A DNA stretch of 18,715 nucleotides from Strigomonas culicis (GCA_000482145.1 AUXH01000386.1:1-18715), one strand, 5' to 3'; counted from the stretch's first letter, positions 8,202 through 17,700 are shown. Translations and numbers: made by a program. The notes: a model not told the origin generated them from the letters alone.

Positions 8202-9212
8202 ATGGAACGCTCAACAAGCACGAACACGTCCGGTACGGTTCTCAAGCTGGAGAAGGCCGAGGCCCCCATCCCTGCTCAGCACCACCTCCCGCCGCCGCTC
8301 GGTGGGCACAGCTTCGTCGCCCATTTGCGAAGCGCGCTGACGCACGACACCTTCTCCGCGCGCGCCGACGATGATGGCGAGCTCGTTGTGATTCGCGTGT
8401 ACGCGTTAGAGTACCTTCGACAGGATGAGGACTGCCGTCGTATGATTGAGCGCGAGGCGCTCATCGGCCGCATTGTGGACCATCCTCACATTGTACAGTC
8501 CTACCCGCCTTTCATGACGCGGACAGACCTGTTCCTTGTGCAAAAGGCATATGGCGGCGGGGAGCTCTACGAGGCGCTGGAGAGCTACAGCCGTAGTGCG
8601 GCCGTAGGCAGGGGCGGTGCCAGCGGTGAGGGGCCGTTGGGGCTCCCGGTCACCATTGTGAAGCGGCTGGCGCGGGAACTGGCAGAGGCGCTGCAGTACC
8701 TTCACGAGAAGTGCGGCGTAGCACATCGGAACATCAAGTTGGAGAACATTGCGCTTGACGACGAAAACAGCGTCCGGCTCGGAGGGCTTGGTATGTGCGC
8801 CGTGCTGCCCACGAGTCGGGCGACGCCGGCTGTTCGGGACGGCGACGCGATGAACGGCACTGGCGCGGACGACTCGGAGCTTCATCTGTGCTGCGGCTCA
8901 AAGCACTACGTGGCGCCGGAAATTGTGCAGGGCGTTGGATACGATGGCGCGAGCGTCGACGTGTGGGCCGCCGGGGTGGTGCTCTTTGCCCTCCTGACAG
9001 GCTCGTTCCCGTTCGACTCCGAGACCAGTGAAGAAGAAATATTTCATAGAATTAAAAATGCGGATAAGTTCCTTGAAGAAAACCCTCTCTTCCAGTCGAT
9101 GGATGACCCTCAGGCAAAGGATCTGCTGCGCAACATGTTGAGAGGGAACGCCAAGGCGCGCTTTTCTCTCTCCGAAGTGTTGGAGCACCCGTACTTAAAG
9201 AACGTAAAGTAG
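8202..9212 (+). CDS. CAMK-like pseudokinase
   Basis: The protein has 336 residues, essentially a lone kinase fold. The C-lobe scaffold is well preserved: APE at 238-240, the DVWAAGVVLFALLTGSFPF segment (253-271) typical of CAMK-like kinases, and an RFSLSEVLEHPYL ending. The catalytic positions are not. The VAIK lysine is Arg65 (VVIRV), the HRD aspartate is Asn177 (HRNIKLEN), and DFG is GLG at 195-197. The glycine loop (LGGHSFVAHL, about 33-42) lacks its third glycine. The helix-C glutamate (E84 or E86) seems present. Two low-complexity insertions lie at about 128-148 and 203-226. Loss of all three key residues predicts little or no phosphotransfer, so a scaffolding or allosteric role is likely. 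ATG 8202 is the first start in the leader. The C-terminal codons around 9030-9080 are notably AT-rich. Kinase-fold assignment is very secure; the partner is unknown. Confidence 0.9.
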   Translation: MERSTSTNTSGTVLKLEKAEAPIPAQHHLPPPLGGHSFVAHLRSALTHDTFSARADDDGELVVIRVYALEYLRQDEDCRRMIEREALIGRIVDHPHIVQSYPPFMTRTDLFLVQKAYGGGELYEALESYSRSAAVGRGGASGEGPLGLPVTIVKRLARELAEALQYLHEKCGVAHRNIKLENIALDDENSVRLGGLGMCAVLPTSRATPAVRDGDAMNGTGADDSELHLCCGSKHYVAPEIVQGVGYDGASVDVWAAGVVLFALLTGSFPFDSETSEEEIFHRIKNADKFLEENPLFQSMDDPQAKDLLRNMLRGNAKARFSLSEVLEHPYLKNVK

Positions 9213-9445
9213 CTGCATCAACTAGAATACTTGCAGTTTACAATGACACATATTCTTGCAAAATGCTTGTGTAACGACGTATGCACATCTACATATTTGT
9301 GTTGCTCTTGTTTGGGTTAAAAGAAACCAACGCGACGGGAAATACATGTGTCCTATCCTTTTCATTCGTAAAATGATTTTCTTCTGTTGTGTTGTGCATG
9401 TGTGTGCATGTTAGAGCTCCATCTCGTAGTGTAGGTGCTGACTTC

Positions 9446-9491
9446 ACCTCTCTCTCTCTCTCTCTCTCTCTTTGACGCTATTGTTACAAAG
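9446..9491 (+). promoter_or_regulatory. Spliced-leader acceptor for the LRR gene (CT microsatellite plus AG)
   Basis: A CT repeat of about 12 units ends in TTT at 9473, and the first downstream AG is at 9490-9491. This is a textbook kinetoplastid acceptor and leaves a leader of about 96 nt before ATG 9588. A second pyrimidine-rich stretch lies within the called CDS (about 9591-9620, AG 9624-9625). If used, it would make an out-of-frame ATG at 9643 the first start, which argues against it. Confidence 0.65.
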
Positions 9492-9544
9492 GGAAAGGAA
9501 AGAACGAAGGAAAAAGACCAAATAAAAGCGAAGATTACCGTTGG

Positions 9545-9559
9545 ATGAGTCTCAAATAG
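9545..9559 (+). other. Short upstream ORF in the LRR gene leader
   Basis: ATG at 9545 is followed by three sense codons and TAG, ending 28 nt before the main ATG at 9588. It exists in mature mRNA only if the AG at 9490-9491 is the acceptor. A later AG such as the one at 9558-9559 would remove it. Short upstream ORFs usually reduce translation of the main ORF. Confidence 0.35.
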
Positions 9560-9587
9560 GAGAGGGAAACAAGCACACATCATTATC

Positions 9588-11825
9588 ATGCTTTCCTGTC
9601 CTCCTCTTTTCCCTCATCTGCGAAGGCGTGCTGCGGCTCTTTATGTGCCTGCTCGCACTGTCCATCACCCCCGCCGCGCCGTGTGGACAATGGATGCCTC
9701 TCTTCAGCAGTCCACGACTGCCTCTAGCTTCATGGACGACGTGCGCGCCTGCTGCGCGCGAGATCCCGAGTGGGTCGTCGACTTCTCCAAAGTGCACGAG
9801 CGGGCCGCGCGGCTGGGCGTCGCCACGGCGGACGACGTGGCGCAGCTGAACGGCCGAATCGGGGCCGTCCTGGCGACCTGCCCCACCCCTCCGCGGGCGC
9901 TGCAGCTGACGCTGTCGGACCCGAGCAGCGTCGACGTGGTGGAGCTGCTGCTCGGCACGGCGGGCGTCCTCCGCGCGGTGCTGACGCTCCGGCTCGTGGT
10001 GCACTCGACCGCGCTGCGCAGCTGCGATGTCTCCGCGGCGCCGCACGCGGACGAGGACGGCGCGCTCGCGTCGCAGGAGACACAGGGCCTCGCGAAGCTG
10101 TTCCACACGGTCGCCACCGCGGCGCCCCAGCTCCTCCGCACGCTGGACGTCGTGTGCGTCGATTCCAACATGAACACCGAAGTGAATTGGAGTGATGCCG
10201 CCATCCGCGCACTGGCGGAGCTGCTGCGGGCGGTGCAGCTGACCTCCCTGCGGCTGAACTACATTAACTGCCAGACGTGCTCCAAGGCCTCACTCCTGTC
10301 GCTGGCGGATGCCTTGCTGAACTCCAAGGAGACGTTGCAGACGCTGGACTTGAAGGGGATGCGAGCGTTTCTGCACTACTCGGCCTTCTTCACGGGGAGC
10401 GTCCTGCCGCAGCTGTCTGCTCTGCAGGCGCTCGACATCAGCTACACGCAGATCGGCGATGTCGCCTTCCGCGACATGCTGCGCTGCCTGCACAAGGGCG
10501 TGGGCGGCTGGCACCGCCTCACGTCCCTGGGCCTCGCGCAGTGCAACGTGGGTGAGTACGCCATCGAGCTGCTCAGCCGCGGGATCCAAGAGACGGACGG
10601 GGAGACGCTGGAGGTGCTCCTGGAGAGTCTCAACGTGAACAGCAACCAGCTGCAGGACGACACGATCTTCTTGCTGGCAGGCTGCTTGGTGCAGTGCAAG
10701 CATCTCAAGGTGCTGGACATGCGCTTCAATAGCATGACGAAAAAAACAACAGCCCAGCTGGCCTCCAGCCTCATGCACGCCAGTGATTTGCGCGTGCTTC
10801 GCCTGCGCTCGAACCGCATTGGCGATGATGGCCTGGCAGAGATCGTGCCGTACGTCAAGTACTGGCCTGCGCTGGAGGAGCTGGACCTGACGCGCTGCCG
10901 CCTGACGAGCCGCAGCCTGGTGGTACTCGCCGCGGCGCTCCCGTACCTCCCGGAGCTGCGCGTGCTCTCCGTCGCCGGCAACGACCTGCGCCCGCTGCCG
11001 GGCCTCGGGGCGGGCACGCCCGCGGAGGAGCTCAAGCTCTTTGCGTACGACCCCGACTTCATGAAGGGGGATGTGTTCCACAACCGCGGGGACGCCAAGG
11101 TGCCGACCTCCTTCGAGCTCGACCGGCGAGACCGAGACAGCGGCCGCAGGCGCTATAAGGGGCCGCCGCCGCCCGCCGCGCCGGAGCCCGGGCGGGCGAG
11201 GGCGGCGACGACGGGTCCGTATCACCAGTTCGGCGAGGCGCTCTCGCTCTGCCGGCAGCTGCGGACGCTGGACATCAGCGACTCCTCTCTACAGGACGAG
11301 AGCTTCGCCGAGCTCGCGAGCGCGGCGCAGCTGCCGGCGCTGAAGGAGCTGCGCCTGGGTGCGAACCCTCTCTTCGCCACCTCCGTTGCCAGTCTTGACC
11401 AGCTCGCCGCCCTGATCGGCTCGTGCGCCCAGCTGGAGCTGCTCGACCTGGCGTTCACGGGTCTCGGCGACTTGGGGCTTTCACTTCTCTGCGACGGCGA
11501 CAGCGGCGCGAGCAGCGGCGTGCTCTGCTCGCTGAAGCAGCTGCGCGTGCTGCAGCTCTCGCACTGTCGGGTGAAGTCCCTCGGGCTGGAGGCGCTGGCC
11601 GCGCGCGTCGCGGAGTTCGGCCGCCTGGAGAAGTTGCTGTTTGACGGCAACCGCGTGGGTCTCGACGACCTAATTGAGCTGTTGGCGCGCACCGCGGAGC
11701 TGAGTCGGCTGGAGCACCTGACGCTCAGCGAGTGCGGGCACAGCGGCAGGCTGCACCGCGAGGCCGTCGTGCGCAGCGCCGGGTACACGCGTCTGATGGA
11801 GAAGGGCGTCGTTGTAACGCTATGA
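9588..11825 (+). CDS. Leucine-rich-repeat (ribonuclease-inhibitor-like) protein
   Basis: The protein has 745 residues. About 14 leucine-rich repeats of the 26-30-residue RI type are readable in two blocks. The first is about 215-475, with cores such as LTSLRLNYIN, LQTLDLKGM, LQALDISYTQIG, LKVLDMRFNSM, LRVLRLRSNRIG and LEELDLTRCRL. The second is about 555-720, with LRTLDISDSSL, LKELRLGANPL, LELLDLAFTGLG and LRVLQLSHCRV. A charged, proline-rich insertion at about 475-548 separates them. No membrane segment or catalytic domain is seen, so it probably binds other proteins. ATG 9588 is chosen over the in-frame ATG 9690 (a 711-residue form) because an out-of-frame ATG at 9643 would interfere with 9690. 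However, the extra 34 residues are Arg/Pro-rich and lie over a pyrimidine tract, so 9690 remains possible. The biological role is unknown. Confidence 0.87.
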   Translation: MLSCPPLFPHLRRRAAALYVPARTVHHPRRAVWTMDASLQQSTTASSFMDDVRACCARDPEWVVDFSKVHERAARLGVATADDVAQLNGRIGAVLATCPTPPRALQLTLSDPSSVDVVELLLGTAGVLRAVLTLRLVVHSTALRSCDVSAAPHADEDGALASQETQGLAKLFHTVATAAPQLLRTLDVVCVDSNMNTEVNWSDAAIRALAELLRAVQLTSLRLNYINCQTCSKASLLSLADALLNSKETLQTLDLKGMRAFLHYSAFFTGSVLPQLSALQALDISYTQIGDVAFRDMLRCLHKGVGGWHRLTSLGLAQCNVGEYAIELLSRGIQETDGETLEVLLESLNVNSNQLQDDTIFLLAGCLVQCKHLKVLDMRFNSMTKKTTAQLASSLMHASDLRVLRLRSNRIGDDGLAEIVPYVKYWPALEELDLTRCRLTSRSLVVLAAALPYLPELRVLSVAGNDLRPLPGLGAGTPAEELKLFAYDPDFMKGDVFHNRGDAKVPTSFELDRRDRDSGRRRYKGPPPPAAPEPGRARAATTGPYHQFGEALSLCRQLRTLDISDSSLQDESFAELASAAQLPALKELRLGANPLFATSVASLDQLAALIGSCAQLELLDLAFTGLGDLGLSLLCDGDSGASSGVLCSLKQLRVLQLSHCRVKSLGLEALAARVAEFGRLEKLLFDGNRVGLDDLIELLARTAELSRLEHLTLSECGHSGRLHREAVVRSAGYTRLMEKGVVVTL

Positions 11826-11859
11826 GCGGTTGTGTGAGGGCACGGTGTATCTGGGAGTG

Positions 11860-11883
11860 CCCCCCCACCCCCCACTCCACCCC
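11860..11883. repeat. C-rich block after the LRR stop codon
   Basis: Runs of seven, six and four C residues separated by short spacers begin 35 nt after the stop codon. The minus strand is correspondingly G-rich and could in principle form a G-quadruplex; the transcript strand is C-rich. It stands out in an otherwise AT-rich spacer. No function is known. Confidence 0.7.
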
Positions 11884-12120
11884 GATCTTCTATTTGCTTA
11901 TTTCACTGTTCATCATATCGAACGGGTCTATTTTGCTCACGAGGAAGTAAAATGGATTACATTACAGAGCGCTAAACGAATTTAAACCAATTGTGAGAGG
12001 ACACAACTAGCGTAGGTTCAATGCCTTTTTGTTTTATTACCTACTTTAAAAGAAAGAAAAGAGCTTCCTTCTCTGTGCATGAGTCCATCCCACGCTCGCT
12101 AATTCATTTGCCATAGTGTC

Positions 12121-12163
12121 CTCTTTTTTTTTTCGTTTTCTCTCTCTCTCTCTCTCTTTCAAG
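12121..12163 (+). promoter_or_regulatory. Spliced-leader acceptor for the Pumilio-like gene
   Basis: A pyrimidine tract of about 40 nt (12121-12160, a T run then CT repeats) is followed immediately by AG at 12162-12163. Further AGs lie at 12174-12175 and 12181-12182. The leader would be only about 17-35 nt, short but free of upstream ATGs, which supports the start at 12199. Confidence 0.7.
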
Positions 12164-12198
12164 CCCTTACATTAGTATCCAGCCTTTTTTTTCTGTAT

Positions 12199-14361
12199 AT
12201 GCCTCCCAAGAGTCAGTGGGGCAAGCGCCCCCGAGACCAAAACGAGTGCCAGCACTTCACGCGCTTCAACGAGTTGGCCCCCGAAGAGAAGTTAGAACGT
12301 CGTCGGCAGGAGCGTCAAGAGAAGAAGGAGCGCGACCGTACCATGGCGTATTTCTTGTCCGTTCAACGTGCACTCGACGAGAATTCGGATATCAACATGA
12401 TGGTACAGATCGTGGATGGCTTTTTTGTTGAACTGATCAAACTGCTGAAGGCTGATCACACGTTCCATCTCTTGAGAAATGGAACCGTCTGTAAAATTAT
12501 TGAAAAGGCGCTGGGCAGCGCGCCCCTCGTCCATGGCAAGACGCTTCTGTACGTCTTCCTGGGCCACATACAGGCGATTGCCACATCCCCCGTCGCCAGC
12601 TACCTCCTGGAGACCCTGCTGCTGTGCATCACGCAGGGCCTGTGCGGGCTGTACGAGGCCGAGGAGAGCTACGAGGCGGAGATGCTCGAGGGCGGGCCCG
12701 GCGTGCACGTCGGCAGCGGCCTTCCCAGCGTGGCCACGATTGTGCAGTCGATGACGGAGGAGCTGGTGGAGCACGTCGATGCACTGATCGTGCACGAGGT
12801 GGGCGCCCGCGCGCTGCGGTCGCTCGTTCTCGTGCTCGGTGGGTACGCCATCCGCGACGCGCCGCCGCTGACGCACCCGGTGCGCTTCACGGCCGCCCTC
12901 GGCCAGCTCGCGGAGGCGATCATCCGCGCGCTGGAGGAGGGGTTCCAGCGCGAGCGCCAGCTCCAGACGGCGAGCGAGGCGTGGCTGGCCGCGGCGCGCG
13001 AGCCGACGACCAGCTTCATTCTGCAGAGCCTCCTCCGCGTCTGCGGGGAGGGGACGCGCGCGGACGTGCTTGTGCGGCAGCGCATCGACGCGCTGACGCA
13101 CGGGGGCCGCCCGCTGCTCTCGCACCTGCTGGCCGACCCGGTGGCGTACCACGTCTTCGAGGCGTACGCAAAGGCGCCGCCGCCGGCTGCCGCGCTCGCG
13201 GCCGGCGACGCGCTCGCCGCCCCGCTCTCGGAGAAGGAACTGATGCTGCGTGCGATGGGCGTCAGCGGCGGCGCCGGCCGCGACGGCGCGGCGGATACGG
13301 CGACGGCCGCGGACTGCTGCTGGCACCGCGCCCTGCTGTGCGTGCAGGAGCGGCTGGCGCACCTGCTGGAGCCGGGCAGCGAGCTGCTCGCGCAGACGGC
13401 CTTTGTGCTGCACGTCCTGGCCGAGTACGCGCCGACCAAGTGGCACCTGCAGCAGTTCTACGAGGTCGTGGTCCGCGAGCGCCTGGCCACCTTCATGGAG
13501 TTCGCTGTGCTGACGCCGACGCTCGTCGCCTTCGTGTTCAAGTGCGGCCTGAGCGGCGCCGCCGCCACGGAGGACGAGAGCGGCGGCGCCCTCGTCCCGT
13601 CGGACGTGCGCGCGGCCGCGCGGCGGGACGAGGCGCAGGGCGTCCGCTTCTTCAGCGTGCCTGTCGACTTCCAGAAGCGCGTCTGCGACTCGCTGTGCAC
13701 CGCGATGCGGGGGCAGTGCGACAAAGGCGCGGCGCACTTCCTGCTGGTGAGCGGCGGGCTGGGGGAGCGGGGGCCGGATCTCGCGCGGCACCTACTGCTG
13801 CTCCACCCGGCGGCCTCCGTCACCTTCCAGCACACGTTCGAGCGGCTCCCGCACGTGGACCTGCTGCGGCTCGTGCGCACCCTGAAGGGCAGCATCGTGC
13901 TGCAACAGTTCGTGCGCGCGGGCTTCTACCTCACCTTCACCGCGGCCAAAGCGACTGCCCCCGCGGAGGGGGAGAAGACGATCGCGGCGCGGCTGCTGGC
14001 CCGGCTCGGCAAGGAGGTGCCGGAACTCGCCAAGGACCGCTACGCAGCCTACGTCCTCGAGGTGATCTACGAGGTGTCCGGCATGACGGTCAAGGAGGCG
14101 CTCGTGAAGCGGCTGCTGCCGCTGTGCGAAGAGCTGAAGAAGCCCCAACAGTGGGCGGTAGAGCCCGCCGCTGCGGAGACAGCCGCTGCCGGCGACGACG
14201 AGGGTGGTCGGCAAAAGGTGTCGAATCCGCTGGTCGTGGCACGCAAGGTGCTCGAGAAGTGCTATGTACAGCAGTACATGTATCGCAAAGACGAATGGCT
14301 GAAGCTGGCGCAGCGCCAGTGCCAGGTGCAGAAGCTGCTTGGTCGCATGCTTCTTGATTGA
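12199..14361 (+). CDS. Pumilio/PUF-repeat protein, Nop9-like (probable nucleolar pre-rRNA processing factor)
   Basis: The protein has 720 residues. A basic, charged N-terminus (1-48, including RRRQERQEKKERDR) precedes a helical-repeat body. PUF-like helices are recognisable at about 85-105 (HLLRNGTVCKIIEKAL), 130-143 (SPVASYLLETLL), 198-212 (HEVGARALRSLVLVL), 268-283 (EPTTSFILQSLLRVC), 305-323, 435-449, 509-520, 562-573 (LKGSIVLQQFVR) and 611-626 (AKDRYAAYVLEVIYEV). The divergent repeats interrupted by Ala/Gly-rich insertions (about 325-370, 450-475 and 655-672), together with the N-terminal layout, resemble Nop9 more than cytoplasmic Puf proteins. Nop9 in other eukaryotes binds pre-18S rRNA and is needed for small-subunit maturation in the nucleolus. 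The PUF fold is fairly secure; the Nop9 assignment is an inference. Another nucleolar PUF such as a Puf6-type protein is the main alternative. Confidence 0.83.
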   Translation: MPPKSQWGKRPRDQNECQHFTRFNELAPEEKLERRRQERQEKKERDRTMAYFLSVQRALDENSDINMMVQIVDGFFVELIKLLKADHTFHLLRNGTVCKIIEKALGSAPLVHGKTLLYVFLGHIQAIATSPVASYLLETLLLCITQGLCGLYEAEESYEAEMLEGGPGVHVGSGLPSVATIVQSMTEELVEHVDALIVHEVGARALRSLVLVLGGYAIRDAPPLTHPVRFTAALGQLAEAIIRALEEGFQRERQLQTASEAWLAAAREPTTSFILQSLLRVCGEGTRADVLVRQRIDALTHGGRPLLSHLLADPVAYHVFEAYAKAPPPAAALAAGDALAAPLSEKELMLRAMGVSGGAGRDGAADTATAADCCWHRALLCVQERLAHLLEPGSELLAQTAFVLHVLAEYAPTKWHLQQFYEVVVRERLATFMEFAVLTPTLVAFVFKCGLSGAAATEDESGGALVPSDVRAAARRDEAQGVRFFSVPVDFQKRVCDSLCTAMRGQCDKGAAHFLLVSGGLGERGPDLARHLLLLHPAASVTFQHTFERLPHVDLLRLVRTLKGSIVLQQFVRAGFYLTFTAAKATAPAEGEKTIAARLLARLGKEVPELAKDRYAAYVLEVIYEVSGMTVKEALVKRLLPLCEELKKPQQWAVEPAAAETAAAGDDEGGRQKVSNPLVVARKVLEKCYVQQYMYRKDEWLKLAQRQCQVQKLLGRMLLD

Positions 14362-14715
14362 AGGAGCACAGGACAAAAAAAAAATCTTTTTCTTTTTTAA
14401 AGGAGAGAAAAAGGTAGTGTGAACATTTGATGGATGATAATACTAATTACGATTAACACATTTTTTTTTTAATTATATAAAAGCACATCTGTGCACTCAC
14501 AAATTTCAATTGAAACAAAGGATGTTAAGAACGAAGGAGACAAAATGGTATATCTGTTGATGTTGCCTTGAATCTTGTCACTGCAGTGTTTGTATTGAAG
14601 TGCATATCGCGCATCTACACTCCATTCTCCTTTCTCTACTCTGCTTCCTGTACTCTGTGTACCTGCAACGGTAAGTACCTCACGAATAATAGCATTGTTA
14701 TTCTTTCACTGGAGA
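14362..14715. other. Spacer between the Pumilio-like and LRR-TPR-CHAT genes
   Basis: No gene is seen in these 354 bp. The segment is AT-rich with A and T runs near 14375-14400 and 14460-14471. Its last 100 bp hold the acceptor region of the next gene. Confidence 0.65.
14618..14675 (+). promoter_or_regulatory. Spliced-leader acceptor for the LRR-TPR-CHAT gene
   Basis: A pyrimidine-rich stretch of about 40 nt (14618-14658, with a few interruptions) is followed by the first AG at 14674-14675. It gives a leader of about 40 nt with no ATG before 14716, supporting that start codon. Confidence 0.6.
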
Positions 14716-17700
14716 ATGTCATCCAACGGCCACCAAAATGACGAGAAGCAGGTCGACCTCATCGAGTTGTACCAATCGTACTGTGAAGAAGAGGGGTGCC
14801 GTGTGAACTCGGCGCTGGTGCGCCTGATCGAATCCTCGACGAACCGCGCCGCTTTAGACTCGTTGAATTTGAAGAACAACTATCTAGGAGCCAAGGGTCT
14901 GCGGCCGGTTGTGCGCCTCATTGACTACTGCCAGACGATCACCAGCATCAACTTGGAAGGCAACGGGGCGACGAATGAGCTCGTCGACCTCCTCTGCACC
15001 GTGCTGGAGCGGCACCTGAGCGTCGCGACGCTCAACCTCCAGCACAACCCCATCACGGCCGACGGCGGCAAGCGGCTGCTGGAGCTCGTTGAGCGCAACC
15101 ACCACATCACCGAGCTCGCCCTGGCCGGCACTGACGTGTTCTCGGCGATGCGCAACCGCATTCAGGTGATCACGGAGGAGAACCGCCGCAAGGTGGCCAC
15201 CTACGAGCCGCAGCTCGTCGCCCTTCCCAAGTCGGGCGCCGTGGATGCGCCCGCGTCCGCCGCCTACCTCCCTGCCATACGGACGCGCCAGGCAAAGGCC
15301 ACCGTGGCGGTGCTGCCTGCTGCGCCGGCGTCCATTAGTAGCCCCCTGGCGGCGGGTGATCCGCAGCAGGTGAAGATCACAACCTTGCAGCCGCGGCCGC
15401 CCGCGCCGGCCATCGCCACCAAAGGGACCTCGCGCCTCGCGCCGTCCAAGCTGCAGGCCATGCGGGACACCTTCGCGGCCCGCTACCAGATCGCGTCCGA
15501 GGTGCGGGGGAGCGAGGCCAGCCGGCGAGCGTACGAGGCGCGCTCGGAGCTCATGGCGCTCGAGTCCAACAGCAGGCCGCAGGTGCCGCTGCGCTCGCCG
15601 ACGCCCGTCACCGCGGCGGACGGCGAGGGCCACGCGCGCGCGGACGAGGGCGACCGGTTGATGCAGTCCCTCGACGACGAGGGGTCGCACATGGACGACT
15701 CTATGCACAGCGCGACCAACTTCGGGCGGACGATACCCGACAACGGCAGCTATCCGCACCGGACGAGCAACAGCCGGAAGGACGAACTTCTTTACTTTGC
15801 GACGGCCCCGGCCCTCCTCGCGGAGGAGTCCGGCGCCGCCACGCTGGACGAGCCGGCGAGGGCGGCCGGGGAGCGGCCGAACCTGCACATCCTGCAGGAC
15901 CTGCTGCAGCCGGACCAGGTCACGTTCCGCAGCAGCGAGGAGCAGTTCACCGCACTCTTCGACCAGGGCTGCCGCGAGTACGCGGGCAAGAACCTGGACG
16001 GCGCCTACATCATGTGGAACAAGGCGCTCTCCATCGCGTCGGACAAAAAGAACCGCGAGTGGATGGCGGTCGTGACGAGCAACCTGCAGCGGCTGAGCTA
16101 CGAGATCCTGGTGAAGGAGGGGCGCGACCTGATGGGGAAGGGGGAGCTGGAGGAGGCCGGCCGCGCCTTCGAGCTGGCGCAGGACGTCGCGCAAAAGGCG
16201 CACAACGCGCTGTGGGTGTCCGAGATGCAGGAAGCGCGAAAGGAGCTCCTCAGCGCCGTCTTCCACCGCTGCCACGCGGCGGCGTCCGCCATCTTCGAGC
16301 GGGCGCGGCAGGTGCAGGCGCAGCCGGTGACGACGGACGACTACTACATCGTGCCCGGGACGGACGTCATGGTCAGCCACACGGAGACGTTCGTGACGCA
16401 GTGGACGCGCCTGCTGCTCGTGCAGGAGGCCATCGGCATGTGGTCCGACGCCGCGCAGGTCGCCCACCGGCTGGGCGGCACGGCCGGCGCGGCGCTGCAC
16501 ACCATCATCCGGAACACGCTCGACACGGTGAGCTGCTTCCTCGCGACAGTCCTGTTTGACGCGGCGGAGCCCAAAGGCATCAGTTTCCAGCACACGGAGC
16601 AGTACCACTACCATGAGAGCATCATGCTCGTCGAGCTGTGGCGCGACATCATCGGCCACCTGGAGCTGCACATGCGCCACGACATCCTGCACACCATCGC
16701 GGTGCTGCAGCTGGGCAACCTCTACCTCGCGTCCAATCAGCTGGCGGACGCCATCGTGCAGTTCGAGAAGGTGATCGAGCTCGGCCAGGCGACCGACAAC
16801 CGCCTGCTCGAGACCACGGGCCTGACGATGAGTGCGCTGCTCAACTGGCAGCGCGCCAACTACGCGGTGGCCGAGCAGCAGATCGCGACGAGCCTCACCA
16901 TGTGGGGCGCGCTGCAGCGCCGGCAGCGAGAGACCTCCGTCGACGCGTACAAGGGCGAGGGCCGCGGCGGCGCGGACAGCTACGCGATGTCGCAGGCGGA
17001 GGCGCGCCACGGCATTCACGGCACGCCGTCAAAGGACATGCAGGTGCGGTTGCTGCAGGCGGCCCCGGCCGGCTACGTCCACCTGATGCTCAACGTGTGC
17101 TACCACTACCGCATGTGCCTGCTCGTGAACACGTACCGCTACCGGGAGGCGCTGGAGGCCTTCGAGGAGGCCCTCAACTACCAGTACCACGACCTGCTGC
17201 ACGAGAAGATATGCCTCAACTACCCCGGCCGGATGACGGTCGACCAGATCGAGGCCACTGCGCGCCAGATGGGGTCGCCGCTCGTGTACTATGGGCTCGC
17301 GTACCGCTACGACTGGTCGCTCGAGCGGCAGGCGTACGACGTGACGGAGAGTGTCTTCATATGGGTCGTGCCCAAGAACAACGCGGTGCGCTTTGTCGAG
17401 ATGAACGTCACGCGCGAGTTCAAGACGACCGTGGGCCAGCTGATCGATAAGGTGCGCGTCGGCCTGTGCCTCAACCCGGTGGGCAGCGACGCCCCCGCGG
17501 ACACGATCAACTCCATCCTGCCGCGCAAGTCGTGGGTGGACTCGCTGCAGCTGCTGCACCTCCTGCTGGTCGACCCCGTTGTGGGCTACCTGCACGGCGC
17601 GCAGGAGGGGGCGCTGGGGCGGGACGACGTGGTGACCATCATCCCCTCGCGGGCCATGTGGGTCGTGCCCTACAACGCGCTCATGAGCCCGCGCGGCGAC

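Larger units (their letters stand above)
9213..9587. other. Spacer and 5' leader of the LRR gene
   Basis: These 375 bp hold no large gene. They comprise the 3' UTR of the pseudokinase, a long CT tract (9446-9473) acting as a probable acceptor, and a leader with a five-codon upstream ORF at 9545-9559. The acceptor and the upstream ORF are listed separately. Confidence 0.65.
11826..12198. other. Spacer between the LRR and Pumilio-like genes
   Basis: No gene is seen in these 373 bp. It begins with a C-rich block just after the LRR stop codon, continues AT-rich, and ends with the acceptor tract of the next gene. Confidence 0.65.

Noticed and set aside
14671..14676. GTAAGT, resembling a cis-splicing donor
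   Set aside because: It lies in the leader of an intact ORF. Cis-introns are extremely rare in trypanosomatids, and the AG inside it is better read as the trans-splice acceptor.
14695..14715. Seven extra in-frame codons upstream of the LRR-TPR-CHAT gene
   Set aside because: They begin at TTG, not ATG. ATG 14716 is the first start in the predicted leader.
14884..17019. A 711-codon open frame on the minus strand, and similar long antisense frames at 5899-7635, 12292-13791 and 17029-18489
   Set aside because: They lie opposite strongly supported + strand genes. Their translations are Arg/His/Val/Leu-rich with no domain, as expected from GC-rich third positions.
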